A stretch of 64,000 bases of DNA from Anisus vortex (lineage: Eukaryota; Mollusca; Gastropoda; Planorbidae), in the NCBI GenBank assembly GCA_949126835.1, contig OX421501.1, forward strand, positions 1,117,054 to 1,181,053, in the 5' to 3' direction. Within the stretch, counting starts at the first letter, position 1. Each line of letters opens with the position of its first letter. The position numbers were made by a program, and so were the translations under genes. The notes beneath the pieces are model-generated. The model searched no databases. It was given only the letters and a program-made list of their open reading frames with translations, and was not told the origin of the DNA. Shown here in pieces: positions 31,154 through 43,621 of the stretch.

Positions 31154-34100
31154 ATGGCCCCGAGCAATGCATTAACAACTTGGGGCAACGAAAAAACCAT
31201 GAATCTCAACACCCTCATCCTGACAAACATCCAGTCGTCTCCGTATTTTAAAGTTCAGCTTTTTGAATTGAAAACATTTCACGAGGTGGTTGATGAGATT
31301 TACTACAGGGTATGTTTTCCAATTATCCTTTCCTCCCATTTAAATGCTCAATTCGTATGGTTTTATCCAGTGGACTGAGGTTTATTTAAAGTTTTAGTTG
31401 CCTTAATGTTTTGTTAAATAGACGTGTCTGACTAATTACTGTATATAATCACGAATAAGTCAAAATTTTGGCCAAAAGTAAGGGTGTCACTTATAATTAT
31501 ACACTGTACATAGTTTTGAAAAAGTTCAAAAAACATCACTACCCTGTCATTAAGAGTCTAATATCACCCGTATCAGTGGTTGTTATGATGTAGAATTACT
31601 AGGTTATTGCTTAGGCCTACATTTTACATTTAGAAAACTTTCACAGGTTTAAATAACTGAAATTAGGTTTTTCAGACCCCCACACCCTTTTCTTTTGAAA
31701 TTTTGGACCGATTTGTATTGCCAAAACGTAGCGCAAGTTTAAGGCGACATTTCTCGTAGGCCTATTGAACACAAACTACAATATGGTAAGAATTGCAAAT
31801 GTTTAAGAGCCTATCTAGGCCTATAGATATGACTAATTGCTGTATTGATCGTTTGTTAAAAAATAAATGAAACCCTGCCCTTATTTGCCTTATAAAAAAT
31901 ATAAATGCATGATTGAAAACATTTTTTAAGGAAAGTTTAGTAACTTTTACGTTTAATGAATGAATTTTTTAGCAGTTAAAAGGCAGTGTAACCCCTGAAA
32001 GTCAAGATGCGATTAATACATGGGTCAATGACAATATATAAGAAAATTAATCCCAAAATAAGGGAGACACTTATCCACTGTTGTGACTTATTATATGCAA
32101 GTATTTACTGTAGTATTAATATATAGTATTAAACTGTAAACTCAGTATGTCATGCAACCAATTTATATACAAATATTTGTAAACAATAAATGTTATTCAA
32201 CTGTTGTACGAAATTCAAAAGATAACAATTTCCACAATTATTACATATGTAAGATCTTTCATTAGGCAACACACAATTATAAATGCCACCAATTGATGAA
32301 AGCAGATTGTACATGTTTTCCTTATAATACTTTTCATTGGTTTAAAGTAAAACTTTAACATGGTTTGGGAAAGTTTCTGGGAAAATTGAAATACTTTTTT
32401 TTAAAGTTTGGGAACACTGACCAAGTTTGGGGGTAAGTTTGTGAATTAAACTATATAATGGACAAAGTAGTCTCATATTTTGTGAATTAAACTATATAAT
32501 GGACAAAGTAGTCTCATATTTTGTGAATTAAACTATATAATGGACAAAGTAGTCTCATATTTTGTGAATTAAACTATATAATGGACAAAGTAGTCTAAAA
32601 ATTATTCATTTAAAATGTAAAAAATAAATCAAACTAGATATTTTGAAGTCCTTAGCTACGGTACCATCGTTCTAGTAATTAGGCTTTGAGTAGAGCCACA
32701 AACATTTCTTTTTATAATTTGGACTGCGTATATACACCACCAGACATCACAGTATTTCACACATATCGCTATAAATTGGATTGTGAATTTTATGAAAAAT
32801 GTGTGAATTTTGAAAATTATTTTAGGACCCTCTTCAACATGTTTGGAAAGACTTTGTTTTTCTTTCTTTAGGTGGAACATCTAGAACCTTGGGAGAAAGG
32901 AAGTCGCAAGACAGCCGGCCAAACAGGGATGTGTGGAGGGGTGAGTTAGCAATGTGTTTGCACCTTCGTCTTTTTTTTTTTTTTAAATTTACTATTAAAC
33001 CAAGATAATAATTATAATAACTGCATTTGTTGAGCCAACAAACATGGTGTGAGCTCAGAGCGCATTTAAAACCAAGCAGCTAGTTTTTTATACAAGGACT
33101 GGGCTACAGTTCTCTAGAGATGTTTTATCAAGGTCTAATAAATTATTATAATAATTCGTGCCATTGCACAGTAGGTCTGGCACAATTCGTGTAAAGTATA
33201 GTGTAGAAGTTAGAGGGCACTGTGGTAGAGCGGCAGCATGTTTGACTGGCACAACGAAGGTCCTGGGTTCGAATCCTGGTAAAGGCTAGGAGGTCCCTGA
33301 GTCTACCCAGCTCTGATGGGTACCTGGCCTTAGTTGGGGTAAAGTAAAAGCGGCGGGCATAGTGCTGGTCAAACAATCACCTAGTATGCCATGGCCACAG
33401 AAACTGGTGAACGCTGCTTCACCTGCTCTATGGATCAATTTGTTTTTTTAATGCAAGAACTGGGCTACAGTTCTCTTGATGTTTTATCAAAGCCTAATAA
33501 TATTTCATGCCATCGATGTTCGTTTTTTTTTTTAAATCTTACTTTTAGGTGAGGGGTGTTGGTGCCGGGGGTATTGTATCTAGTGCCTACTGCCTCCTGT
33601 TCAAACTGTTCACCCTGAAGCTGACCAAAAAGCAAGTCAACAATTTGATCACACACGGAGATTCACCTTACATAAGGGGTCTGGGATTTATGTACATCAG
33701 GTTTGAGCTTTACTCTTTTTTCTATTAGGCCTCATGGACGGCAGCGTACATTTTTCTTTAGCAGGTTGCTCGTCATTGTTACTGTTACTTGGGCTTGTAG
33801 TATATTGATTTCTTATATCAGAATCTTGAGATTTATTAGCAATTTATTTATCAGAACCATTAGGTCATTTAAAGTCGTGTTATCTTCATACAGTTTTGAT
33901 TCCCAATCACTAGGTCATTAATTATGTTATTACCCAATTTATCATCATAGTGATCGGCAATTTTTAATCTAAATCATTAAGTCATTCACCATGTTAGCTT
34001 GTTTATTGTCATAGCCATTAGCAGGGTTTCAGTTAGAAGCATGAGATGATTAAAAATCTTGTTTGTCAGGTTAATCATCATTATAATGTAAAATATGTTT

Positions 34101-36562
34101 TAGAAAAGCCCTTAAGATGCTAACGCTGTTTCTCTCTGACCTAGATACACACAGTCACCTGGTGATCTATGGGATTGGTACGAAGCTTACTTGGACGATG
34201 AAGAGGTATGAATCCCCTGTTAGGAAAAAATACCTGCATCATATTTGGCTCACTCTAAAACCCCACAATGTGTTTTAGTTGGACATTCACAGAAATGAAA
34301 ATTGTTCACAAAGTATACAATCCATCCTAGATGTCACCAAGAATTGCATCTTGTTTGAAAAAAAAAGCTTTTAAATGGCATGCACATTTTACGAAGAGGA
34401 AAACAGAATAACTAAACTACTTAGCTGTGGGTTGGTTAGTTACATTCTGTTAAGGACTTCTGGGCTATAAAAAGAAAAGACTATAATTTATTAATATTTT
34501 AATTTTTAAAACATTATTTTGAGGTCAATTTTATGCCTACACATTTGGAAAGGCTGTTTTGGTATTATTGTCTATATAGAATATGATTTTATTTTAGTTC
34601 TATGTAAATACTTTTGATTTGCTATTAGGACCGTTGTTTGTTCGCCATATTTTGTTAAACACTAACTTTTGTATATGCCATTTCATGAACTCTTATTATT
34701 GAGTTTGTGCATACCCATTTCACCTCAGTAAAGAATTTAAAATAAAGAGCAAGAGGTGTGGTGTGTAATGTGCAGGAGGAGGGTAGGTAGGTAATATAAA
34801 CATTGTGATCATCATCATTCCCTTGTCACTAATCGATATACTTAGTCTGTAACTAGGTAAGCTTAGATCAAAATTGTAAGACAAGACTAGATTTAAAACC
34901 CAAGCTTATAATCAATAAGTAGGGGGTGAGTGTCTGAAGAAAAAAAAAGGCCCGGAAATCCAAAAACAAGACCTTAATCAGGGATAAGCCTAGAGCATGA
35001 TAATCTCTTTAGAAGAAACCATATATCAAGTATTGATTACGAGATGCATCTTTACAAATTGAAAGAAGTTTAAGGGTACATGTGGCTTTTTCTTGTGATC
35101 TGGCGCTAGTTGAAATATTTTAATAGCACCCATACAGAAAACGGCAAGAGTGGTTGTTTTAAGTGGGCCAAGTATGTGATGCAAACTGAAATTAAATATA
35201 CACACTTACTCCTTCACACACTTGTTATATCAACCTGTATGGAGCTGCCCTTGCACAGCTCACAGTATTGGCTGGTGAGTACCGTCACAGTTTTAGTATT
35301 CTTCTTGCTTTACAAATTATAGTTTTGTGCATAGTTATATAGAGCCTTCCCTATTTGGTCCAGCTAAGCACTTATATAACAGAGTAAAGATTTGCTAGGA
35401 AGATAAACATAGATATTGATTTATCTTCTATTTTGTTATGTTTATAATAATATAACAAAAATATTAGTATTTTGGCATTCATTTAAATCACTTAGTTCAT
35501 TCATTATTTCTGGGTGAAGTTCATTTTTAAATTTCCTTTCCAGATGACATTTGAAAATTTTGCTTTTGACTTAGAAAAAAATAATATTCACATAGACATT
35601 TAGGTAAAGCTAAGATCAAATTGGACCCAATTAATTTTATTAAGCTTGTGTATTTTATGACAATTATGTATGCCATAGAAATGTTAAAGCCCCCCATAAT
35701 TGATGTGCTGTTTTGTATGTACAGGGTCTATGCCTTAGCCTGTGTTGAGGATTTCCAAAATCTCCCAGCTTTCTTCAAAGTCTTTCACGGATGCCTCGAG
35801 AAGAGGTTATAAATAGATTCATTGGGGCCCAGAAAGGGGGCCAGTTTTTATTCATGTTTATTTATACATTTATTTAAAGGTTATATTTTTGCAATAAATG
35901 TGTGTAAAGTTGTTTTTAAAACCTGTGCATACCCCACAAACACGGATAAACTATTACAGGCGGAGAAGGTTTAATTATAGTCTTATAAGGGTAAGTAATT
36001 GGCTTCAGAGGCGGAAAAATTTAGTGGCTAAGCACTGGCAGATGTGTAACATTCTGTAAATATGTGCAATCTTAGCAAAACTTAAGCAGTGACGATCATG
36101 TAAGATTTGGTAGCCAAATACAGCCAACTAAGAAAAATATAAGCAATGGAATTATTGTAATATCCCAAACAGTTTAATGAGAAATATGGCTATTTCAACT
36201 TATTAGCTTTATGACACATTTGGCATCAACCTTACATTCTCAAGACCAGTTTATTATTAGGCTGATGCATGTCCAGGACACTGCTCTGAAAGTAGTGCCA
36301 ATTTTTATAAACAAAGCACTGGCGATTTGAAATTTTCTTTCACAGATGTTATACATATATTTTTGAATTGTTGAAATGTCACTGATGATGGCGTCTGTAG
36401 AAGTAAAATAGTTACGTTTATGGTGTGTGTCTCTTCCTACAGGAGCTGGACGTGAAGGCTGGGGGTGGACACATGATGACCATTGGAGAGATGCTGCGAC
36501 AGTGGCTGGTAAAACTGGAGTGGTACTCGACACTTTTCCCACGGATACCCGTGCCCATACAA
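31154..36562 (+). CDS. PRPF38B: PRPF38B exons 1-5: PRP38 domain
   Basis: Residues 1-186 from MAPSNALTTWGNEKTMNLNT to the Gln after RIPVPI. Exon 1 ends at YYR (gtatgt), exon 2 at GMCGG (gtgagt), exon 3 at FMYIR (gtttga), exon 4 at YLDDEE (gtatga) and exon 5 at PIQ (gtaagt). The domain is a helical scaffold that in the related PRPF38A binds MFAP1 and other B-complex proteins. For 38B the partners are less well known. Confidence 0.95.
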
Positions 36563-39308
36563 GTAAGTAAATGTTCCTTAGTATTTATACTTTACTTTAA
36601 ACAAATATATAAAAGAAATTGACTGTAACAATAGTTATATCTTCATTGATATCAAAGCACAAAATGATGATTTATCAATTGATCTCTCCATTTCTTGTTT
36701 ATGGGTGGTTATAAAATTGATATTCCAATTACACCTCAGAATCCCATTTAGTTAAAATGTTCACTTAAGTCTGACAATGTCTTGTTTACTACCTAACAGA
36801 AAGAAATTGACCAGAAGTTGCGGACAAGGCCCGTTACAGCGGCCGGCTACCAAGGCTACGGAGAACAAGTCCACGAGGAGCCCCAGCACATACCAGATGA
36901 GGAGGTTTCTTTTGGAGAAGCAGAAAGGGCGGCTCTGTCACAGAGAGGGTAAGGTTCTATTTTGGAGAAGCAGAAAGGGCGGCTCTATCACAGAGAGGGT
37001 AAGGTTTTATTTTGGAGAAGCAGAAAGGGCGGCTCTGTCACAGAGAGGGTAAGGTTTTATTGCCCCCTTAACCAGCCAGTACCAACACACTGTAAAAACA
37101 ATTTTCTTATTCCATATGCAAGAATATAAGTTATAATTATAATATATATAAGAATTTAAGTTCTCTTTCTTCTTGGACATAAAAAGGTTTTCATAAGCAA
37201 GCCAGGAATACAAGCTTAACATCATTTAAAACTAAAACCCTTCTTGCAAGACTAGGCTCAAACCACAGATAAGTGTAGAACGTAATTTATATCTTCTGTA
37301 TAGAAGGAGCGACTGAAACTTATACAAGATATTCAGACCTTAGACTTAGTTCCTCCCACATGTTCGGCGCATCAGGCAATGAGTATGAGAGTTGTCTAGT
37401 GGGCTCTGTCCGTAACCGCTGCTGTAACAGCATATTTCGTCCCAGTTTATGTCAACAGAGCGGAGGTCATTGGACCTAGATTTAGACTTAAAAATTCTTT
37501 TTGTAATTGGGAAATTTCCTCCTCAAGTCATTATATTCTCTAAATGATTTCCTTCTTCACTTTTTCAATACCTATGAATCTCACAAATTCAAATATTTGT
37601 TCCAGGCATGTAGGCGGTAATAAAGAGGAGTACAGAAATGGTAGTGCTTCATTTCGTGGCTCTCCAAGAAGGCAGTCCCCCGTTAGAAGACGGTCTCCTA
37701 GACGATCTCCGCCCAGAAGACAGATGTCGCCACGACACAGTCCTGCTGCCAGGTAATACAGTTTTTCTTTCACCAGGTTTTTCTCCATCTTCAGTCTTAA
37801 ATGTCAATTGAAACAGAAGTCGGCCAGTTTATTTATTCATGGCAAGCACAAGGATTATGTGGCCGGCATTCTATCCAACCATTTTACTTTTCCCTAAACT
37901 GGTGTCAGACACAGCTAGCTAGGCTCTTAGACAGCCAAAGCTAGTAGGGAAATATTGTTCTTAAAGAAACTTGTGGATGCTGTTTCACTTGTTCTATTGA
38001 TTGACCGCATTCCCTAAAAGTTCTAAAAGGAATTCTTTACTTCTTTGGATAAAATGACAAAATGTGATGCTACTCCACAAACTGGTACAGAAGTTGGTAA
38101 AACAGATTTTTCACAATAAATTCAAAATAATGTGAAAAAAGGGTCTTATGTCATTTTTCAGATAACCTGGTATTATTGATTTGTAATGTTGAATGCCTCA
38201 ACTTATCGTTATGAAATTTTCAAAGTAAACATTTTCTTTAAAGTTACTTAGAAATGTGCTTTTATTCAGCTTTTGTATAAAATCAAAATGTCTTCTAATT
38301 CTTAAGATAAAATTGTTTATAAGTCAACTAAATATAAATTAAATTATTAAAAACTTTAACAGCTTGAATATTGGCTTATTATAAAAGTGTTTGCCTAATT
38401 TCATGGCGATTGGTTAATATTTATTCATCCTGGTAATATTTGATTATCGGTTGCAATGGTAAACTGTGAAAAACCTGTAGTGTTTTCATTTTTCTCCAAA
38501 ACTACTTCCCTTACCTTTACTTGGGTAATATTGAATAACTTTTGAACTAATTGATCGATTTTAGACATTTTTTCACTACTGTATAGATAAATGAATTAGT
38601 TTTTATTAAAGAACTATAACTAAATATCTTATTTTGCCAACTGTACCATTCTGTGGGGTTGTATTAAAAATATGGAATACTGTTAAGTCTGGATACCCCA
38701 TTCATGCACATTTTTTTGTCCAAAGGTCAAAAGATGACTTCACACGAGAGTTAGAAAAGGAGAGAGAGCGACAGCGGAGAGAGAAGAAAGACCACAAGAG
38801 AAGTAAGCACAGCAAACACAGGTCTAGGTCAAGGTCGCGTTCCAGAGAGAAAAGGCACTCCCACAATAAAGAGAAAGACCACCCCTCATCGCACCACAGG
38901 GAGAGGAACTCCTCTTCGTCGCGCAGGGAAAGGGAGGAGTCACCCCCTCGCAGAAGTAAAGACTCATTGTCCCGGAACTACAGAGAAAAAGATGCATCCC
39001 CTCACCGCCGAGAGCGGGACGCCTCTGTCACCCGGCACCAGGAGAAAGAGGTGTCACCGCCTCAGTACAGAGAGGCCCCGCCTCGCCAGAAGGACTCTGA
39101 GAGATCTCCGTCTTACCACAAGGAGAGGCACAGCAGCCCAGAGAGCAGTCTCGAGAGAGACGTGCCGCGCAGGTCTCCAAAAGAGAGGGAGGCTTCTCCT
39201 TACGAGCCGCATCACAAGGACAAGGAGGACGTGTCCGCCCAACGCAGCAAGCACCGCAGGAAAGAAGAGAAAAAACACAAGCATAAAGAAAGGAAAAGGT
39301 CTCATTGA
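31154..39308 (+). CDS. PRPF38B: PRPF38B, pre-mRNA-splicing factor 38B, complete (8 coding exons, 478 aa)
   Basis: PRP38-family proteins belong to the U4/U6.U5 tri-snRNP-associated machinery needed for spliceosome activation; 38B is the metazoan RS-tailed paralogue and acts in the nucleus. Coding exons: 31154-31309, 32872-32940, 33549-33700, 34145-34205, 36443-36562, 36800-36948, 37606-37752, 38726-39308. Every junction is GT/AG and phases close. The PRP38 domain is highly conserved: LTTWGNEKTMNLNTLILTNI, KGSRKTAGQTGMCGG, YIRGLGFMYIRYTQSPGDLW and EWYSTLFPRIPVPIQ. The tail is SR-rich. The start is the first in-frame ATG after the 5' UTR acceptor. The human protein is somewhat longer (about 546 aa), mostly through its N-terminal extension and RS tail. 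A polyadenylation signal AATAAA lies at 39537-39542. Confidence 0.95.
31310..32871. other. PRPF38B intron 1
   Basis: It holds the MITE at 31437-32112 and a 41-bp minisatellite at 32439-32596 (unit gtgaattaaactatataatg plus gacaaagtagtctcatatt; starts at 32441, 32482, 32523 and 32564). No coding signal is seen. Confidence 0.75.
31437..32112. mobile_element. MITE related to the one at 13791-14022
   Basis: The left end is tactgtatataatcacgaat aagtc. The right end, complemented, is tacagtaaatacttgcatat aataagtc. TA is present at both ends. The interior is unrelated to the shorter copy and has no ORF. Confidence 0.5.
33003..33078 (+). repeat. Repeat family with word 'gctcagagcgcattta'
   Basis: A short copy of an unclassified repeat: gcatttgttgagccaacaaa then gtgagctcagagcgcattta. 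Longer copies start at 42616 (tttgtatagcgctgacaaca; gcaagctcagagcgcattta) and 49300, with fragments near 43185 and 45975. The tag agcgct...agcgc is partly palindromic. The class is unknown. Confidence 0.45.
33205..33445 (+). repeat. SINE family 1, best-preserved copy
   Basis: The tRNA-like head is clear: gggcactgtggtagagcggc contains the A box, and cctgggttcgaatcctgg contains a perfect B box (GGTTCGAATCC). The body continues gtctacccagctctgatggg, gggcatagtgctggtcaaac and gccacagaaactggtgaacg, ending near ctatggatcaatt. Pol III promoter elements are therefore intact. It lies in PRPF38B intron 2. Confidence 0.85.
34206..36442. other. PRPF38B intron 4, nothing coding
   Basis: A 2.2-kb AT-rich intron. 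I see no conserved exon. The stretch at 34965-35035 (caagaccttaatcagggata; gataatctctttagaag) may be a very decayed LINE 3' tail. Confidence 0.6.
36800..36948 (+). CDS. PRPF38B: PRPF38B exon 6
   Basis: Encodes KEIDQKLRTRPVTAAGYQGY then EVSFGEAERAALSQRG. It ends in phase 2 at AGA GG^gtaagg. The exon end and donor are repeated downstream (see 36910-37059). The next exon (37606) completes the Gly codon and continues HVGGNKEEYRNGS. Confidence 0.9.
36910..37059 (+). repeat. 3 x 50-bp repeat carrying the PRPF38B exon 6 end and donor
   Basis: Units start at 36910, 36960 and 37010. Each consists of ttttggagaagcagaaaggg then cggctctgtcacagagaggg and taaggtt plus three bases. Only the donor at 36949 keeps the frame; reading past it gives AGA GGG TAA. 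The second unit has one substitution (ctatca for ctgtca). Donors at 36999 and 37049 would include that stop. Confidence 0.92.
37095..37335 (+). mobile_element. LINE 3' fragment, decayed
   Basis: Matches the end of LINE ORF2 and its 3' UTR: ttaacatcatttaaaactaa, then cttgcaagactaggctcaaa, then agaaggagcgactgaaactt and a short ataag-like tail. Several substitutions mark an old copy. It lies in PRPF38B intron 6. Confidence 0.6.
37753..38725. other. PRPF38B intron 7
   Basis: AT-rich, with a decayed family 1 SINE at about 37845-37960 (attatgtggccggcattcta; aaactggtgtcagacacagc). No coding signal before the acceptor gtccaaag at 38725. Confidence 0.55.
38726..39308 (+). CDS. PRPF38B: PRPF38B exon 8: RS/RE-rich tail
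   Basis: Encodes SKDDFTRELEKERERQRREK followed by long runs of SR, RE and SP dipeptides and a final KHRRKEEKKHKHKERKRSH before TGA at 39306. Such tails bind other SR proteins and are phosphorylated; this is the usual end of PRPF38B. It is GC-rich next to its AT-rich surroundings. A smaller RS block, SPRRQSPVRRRSPRRSPPRR, is in exon 7 (37606-37752). Confidence 0.95.
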
Positions 39309-39871
39309 CCACTTGTTGTTGTTTTACTGAAAAGTGTCTTTATGGGTTTATATTTAAGCCAAATCTAGTGTTTTAAATCTGTTGTTTCATCATCATTTTG
39401 GTTTTCAATGTGTTTAAAAAAAAGGCTAAAAAAAATGTGCAGCCTTTTCATTGGGAACAAAATGTTGTGGTGAATATATAATAGGCTCAATCATTCTTAT
39501 TCACTTATTTACCATAAAACATTGAAACAGTTTTTAAATAAACAACATAAAAGTTAAATGCATTTACCAAATAATGATAATGAGTGTTAAAGTAACCTTG
39601 CCTAGCAAATGTCTGACCATTTAGTTGCAATTAATTTATACTGAGCATGGTTTCATTTTGTGTCAATGTTGAAACATACTTTGTTTTAAATATTGTAAAT
39701 TGTTTCATTTATTTTTCAAACCGTTTCATTAAAAGGTATTCAATTTTTCTCACAATCTTTGTATGAGTTCACTTTATATTGCAAGATGCTGTAACAAAAT
39801 TGTCTGTGTTAAGCAGTTCAAGTATATTCTATTAGTGTATTAGTAATTCTATAAATATATATATATGACAA

Positions 39872-40310
39872 GCTAAATTGCCTGGTGAAAATAAAACTGG
39901 CCTGTATAAGCTACAGAAAAAAAATGTATAAACTACAATGAACAGAAAGCTTAAAATCTAATAATTTTAAAAGATATTATTTACTGAAGACATTTAAGAT
40001 AAGTAATTTTTTGTTTTAAAAAGTACTGTTAATATTAATAATGAAAAAAAAAAGGTATAGACATGACTAATTGGAGAGTTGAACCTGGGTCGACCACATG
40101 GCAGTCCCATAGGTTAATCACACAGCTAGTGAGACCACATGGCAGTCCAATAGGTTAATCACACAGCTAGTGAGACCACATGGCAGTCCAATAGGTTAAT
40201 CACACAGCTAGTGAGACCACATGGTAGTCCAATAGATTAATCACACAGCTAGTGAGACCACATGGCAGTCCGATAGGTTAATCACACAGCTAGTGAGGAC
40301 ATGTGTGCTA
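39872..40310 (-). repeat. SINE family 3 copy with a tandemly amplified head
   Basis: The tail (39872-39960; complement of ctgtagcttatacaggccag) and head (40075-40310) match the plus-strand copy at 10505-10736. Within the head a 41-bp unit (gaccacatggcagtccaata then ggttaatcacacagctagtg) is repeated five times from 40092 to about 40296. The minus strand of each unit reads tgtgattaacctattggact, close to the tRNA-like head ggttaacgtattggactgcc. Confidence 0.65.
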
Positions 40311-41609
40311 GGTCAAACTGCAAATGTAAAATATGAGGCAATAAGGTGACGTGTCTTTAAATAAACCAAGCTTTTTATATATGTAGACAATGCTATGTCA
40401 ATGTCTTGATCTCTCCATCACTAATATGACAAAAGGGCGGAGACTATATAAACTGCATACATGATTTGATGATTAGATTTTTAAACATTTCTAACAAAAA
40501 TATCTAGAAATTTATTTAATTTTTTTAATATAATTTGTTTTATGTTAAATTGTTAACATTTAATTCATTTGACTTCAGGCTACTCATTGAAAAAACTCTT
40601 TTCAATGCTAAGGCTGATTATATCATTCAATAAAGTACCAGTAAGTTGTTTTTTTAAAGCACATTTTCCAGATGTATACCAGACAGTATATTTAATACAA
40701 ACAATAAAACTGTTTTACTAAGATATTAATTAATGGATTATTAGCTTTTTATGAAGGCAAACTAATTAAGGCTATTTACAAGTAATTTAAAATGATACAA
40801 CTGTCCTGCTTCCTTATTTCAAATGAGACCAGCCATTAGATTAAAGCTGTACATATTTATAGTATAGAACAACCAGATTGATAATAATTAGAATAACTGA
40901 AAAAAACAGTAGAAAGATAAAAGTTTGTAGACCATATTTATACTTTTTTTGTGTGTCCATCTAATTTTAATAAAATAAAACTACGCTGAAATTTTGTTGG
41001 TTGTAGCAGTAAATGAACTAATTATAATGCTGGCAGCTGGTGGTTAAAAATATTCATTTCAATTGCTCTGCACTATAATATAAAAGTGAAAGGAAATGAA
41101 CTTTAAATGTGCACAAAGATAACACATAACATGCAAGTAATGCAAGATATAATACTTGCAACTCTTTTATTTTGGAATTCTAAGACAAAACAAAAGATTT
41201 AAGAAATTCTTGTCCCATTTATTTATTTCGCTGCCTTGTTCATTCCAACTAAAAGTTTTTCCTCTGATGTATTTCTGCTGTAATTACATTGTTAGCTGTG
41301 CACGTTTTCTTTCAATGGATTTCAAAGATCGTCTTCAGCCTCCATGAAGTGTAGAAATGAATATTATCCTATCATGTTCTTGTAGTTCATATTCTAATTC
41401 ACCCTAAGCATCACAAAAAGGTCAAGAACTTCATTGTTAATAACTGTAGCTTTATAGAGAATCATAAAAAGGGTAAAAACATGTAGAATTAATAGCTTAT
41501 AGTTATAATAGAAATGTTCATGAAAAATGTGGTTAGTTAAAGGGAACAAATATAAATTGTAGGCAAGACAAAAATATTCATAGCATGTTCCAATCTAGAC
41601 CTGTAAGTA

Positions 41610-41806
41610 CAGAGGTTCCCAAATGTTGCTTCAGGGCTCCTTGTCTTAATATACAGAGCGCAGTGGAATAGTGGACAAAAAATTATTATTTTTAGGGTTA
41701 ATAACCTAAATTGTCTAGGCCATTGACTTAGAAAAACGCCACCTTGGGCAACCCTTACTTAAAAAATGCTCCACAAGAATGAACAGGTTTGGGGACCATT
41801 GCTCTA
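41610..41806. mobile_element. hAT-like MITE
   Basis: The left end is cagaggttcccaaatgttgc. The right end, complemented, is tagagcaatggtccccaaac. These ends resemble Charlie-type hAT inverted repeats. No 8-bp duplication could be fixed. Confidence 0.45.
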
Positions 41807-42329
41807 TTCAATTATATTTAATAATGGCCATTTGTGTAAATTTGGTTTAGCTTATGTGCTTACCATCAGCTCCCAATCAGCATCATTGATTAAAACAAGA
41901 ATACCTGGGCGCCTGCAAATAAAAAATTAATTCTTTGGTAACGGTCAACGTACTTTCATACACACCATCATATTAATTATGAATGAAATTTGATCCGCAA
42001 ACAAAAATCTAAAGAAAAACATTAATCATTGGTGTAGAGTCAAGTCATCAATATGATGAAAAGAATAAGTTACGCCTTCATTGAAATTGTCTAGAGCAGA
42101 GGTGGGCAACCACTGGCACGCTTAACAGATACGGCCACACCCACTATCCATTCTTTTTATAGATCAGTGGGTGACAATCCATGTCCCAGGAATGTTATTA
42201 GCTTCAGTGAGTAACTGATAGCTTTGGTCTATGAATGGATTTTGATTGGATGGTTTTAACCCTAAACCACAAACAGTACTTGTACGATTATTTAAAGGAA
42301 ATAGTAACATACTATCAAAGAGAGTTCTT

Positions 42330-42440
42330 ATCTTGTCTTATACATTACAGACGCTCATTCTATAAAGAAGACTATTGTGACCCACGCTCATCCGTGGTCC
42401 GAGTCTAGTCTTTCATTTTTATTAATGTTTTAAAGTTACT
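42330..42440 (-). mobile_element. LINE 3' fragment
   Basis: Inverted copy of the LINE 3' UTR: tcttatacattacagacgct, ctataaagaagactattgtg, gctcatccgtggtccgagtc, then the end of ORF2. Truncated after about 110 bp. Confidence 0.7.
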
Positions 42441-42615
42441 GGTTTTAAGAAGTAAGTATAAGAAAAGTGAAAACTAAATAAAATAAAGTAAAATATTTAC
42501 ACTGTGTTGCCTTGCAAGAAGAGTTCTGGTCTTTCTTTTATAATATTTTTCTGAATCCATGTTAATAGATTTTTTATGTTCCCTGCAATATAAAATAAAA
42601 CAATTATTTTTAAAT

Positions 42616-42790
42616 AGCTAATAATAATGACATTTGTATAGCGCTGACAACAAGCATAATGCAAGCTCAGAGCGCATTTAACATACAACTCAGAACACGG
42701 ATACAATCTATAGGCTAAGAGAATAAAAAACGAAATAATGATTCAAAACTTTACAACCATGGAACAAATCAAACAACCAAAACAAAATAA
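42616..42790 (+). repeat. Unclassified repeat (gctcagagcgcattta family), longer copy
   Basis: Shares tttgtatagcgctgacaaca, gcaagctcagagcgcattta and acacggatacaatctatagg with the copy at 49300-49440. It lacks clear Pol III boxes and inverted ends. Confidence 0.5.
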
Positions 42791-43621
42791 CCGACCTAAC
42801 ATATAAGTAAGACAGTAGGGCTCAAAGCATGTTAATTAAGATAAATATTGAAATAATGAGATTTTAAGTTCTTTTTTAAGGAATCAATGGAGCTTGTTTG
42901 CCTGAGTTGAATGGGAAGTAGATTCCACACCTTCCACTAGCTTTTATGTTAGGTTAATTATTTTTAGTCTGTAGAGAAATTACAGGTAATAATGTTGGCA
43001 GATGATTAAGTTGCAACATCTCATATTTTATGCAAATATCAAACTGGGCAGCAGGATGCCAATATATGAGATCTATTACTGGATAACTATGCCGTTGCCG
43101 GACTAGACTTGCAATAAAGGAAAACCCATTGTCTGTTTAAGTTTAAATAACAAGCAAAAAAAAATATGTAAAAGTTTCCTATTCGTAATAATAATATTTG
43201 TACAGCGCTGCCAACACATAATGTTAGATGAGACCATGCTGATCCATGGGGCAGGTAAAGCAGCGTTCACAAACATGCAAAGGAGAAACTCTCTTTGTAG
43301 TCAACTGATTAGTTCAAGATTATGAACAGGGAAACTCAAACTTGGAGTTTGTCAAGAAGTTTTATCTGCATTTATCTCCCTGCATTTTATTATCACTGAC
43401 ATGTATAGATGGTAGGATCTACCCAAGGGGAGGCTATGTGAAGAGGTCCATATTGATAAACCGATATGATTGAAAGGGTTACTTGACTTTTACAATGTTT
43501 GCTATCTGTAAAGGTAAGTAACTCTTACAATTTGATCCATATCTGTAGATCTACCCAAAAAAAAAAGAAGATCTGGTAGAACATGGCAGAAAACCTCCCT
43601 ATCTGAGAAGAGGACAAGAAA

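Noticed and set aside
35110..35322. 70-codon frame in PRPF38B intron 4
   Set aside because: No family resemblance and it does not fit the phase of the flanking exons, which already join correctly.
36777..37052. Frame running through all three 50-bp units at PRPF38B exon 6
   Set aside because: It is in a different frame from the PRP38 protein and exists only because 50-bp units avoid stops there; not a longer exon.
39028..39330. Alternative frames over PRPF38B exon 8
   Set aside because: Shadows of the RS-rich exon; the RS frame is the one that continues from exon 7.
42093..42180. hAT-like end cagaggtgggcaaccactgg
   Set aside because: I could not find the opposite end or a target duplication, so it is not listed as an element.
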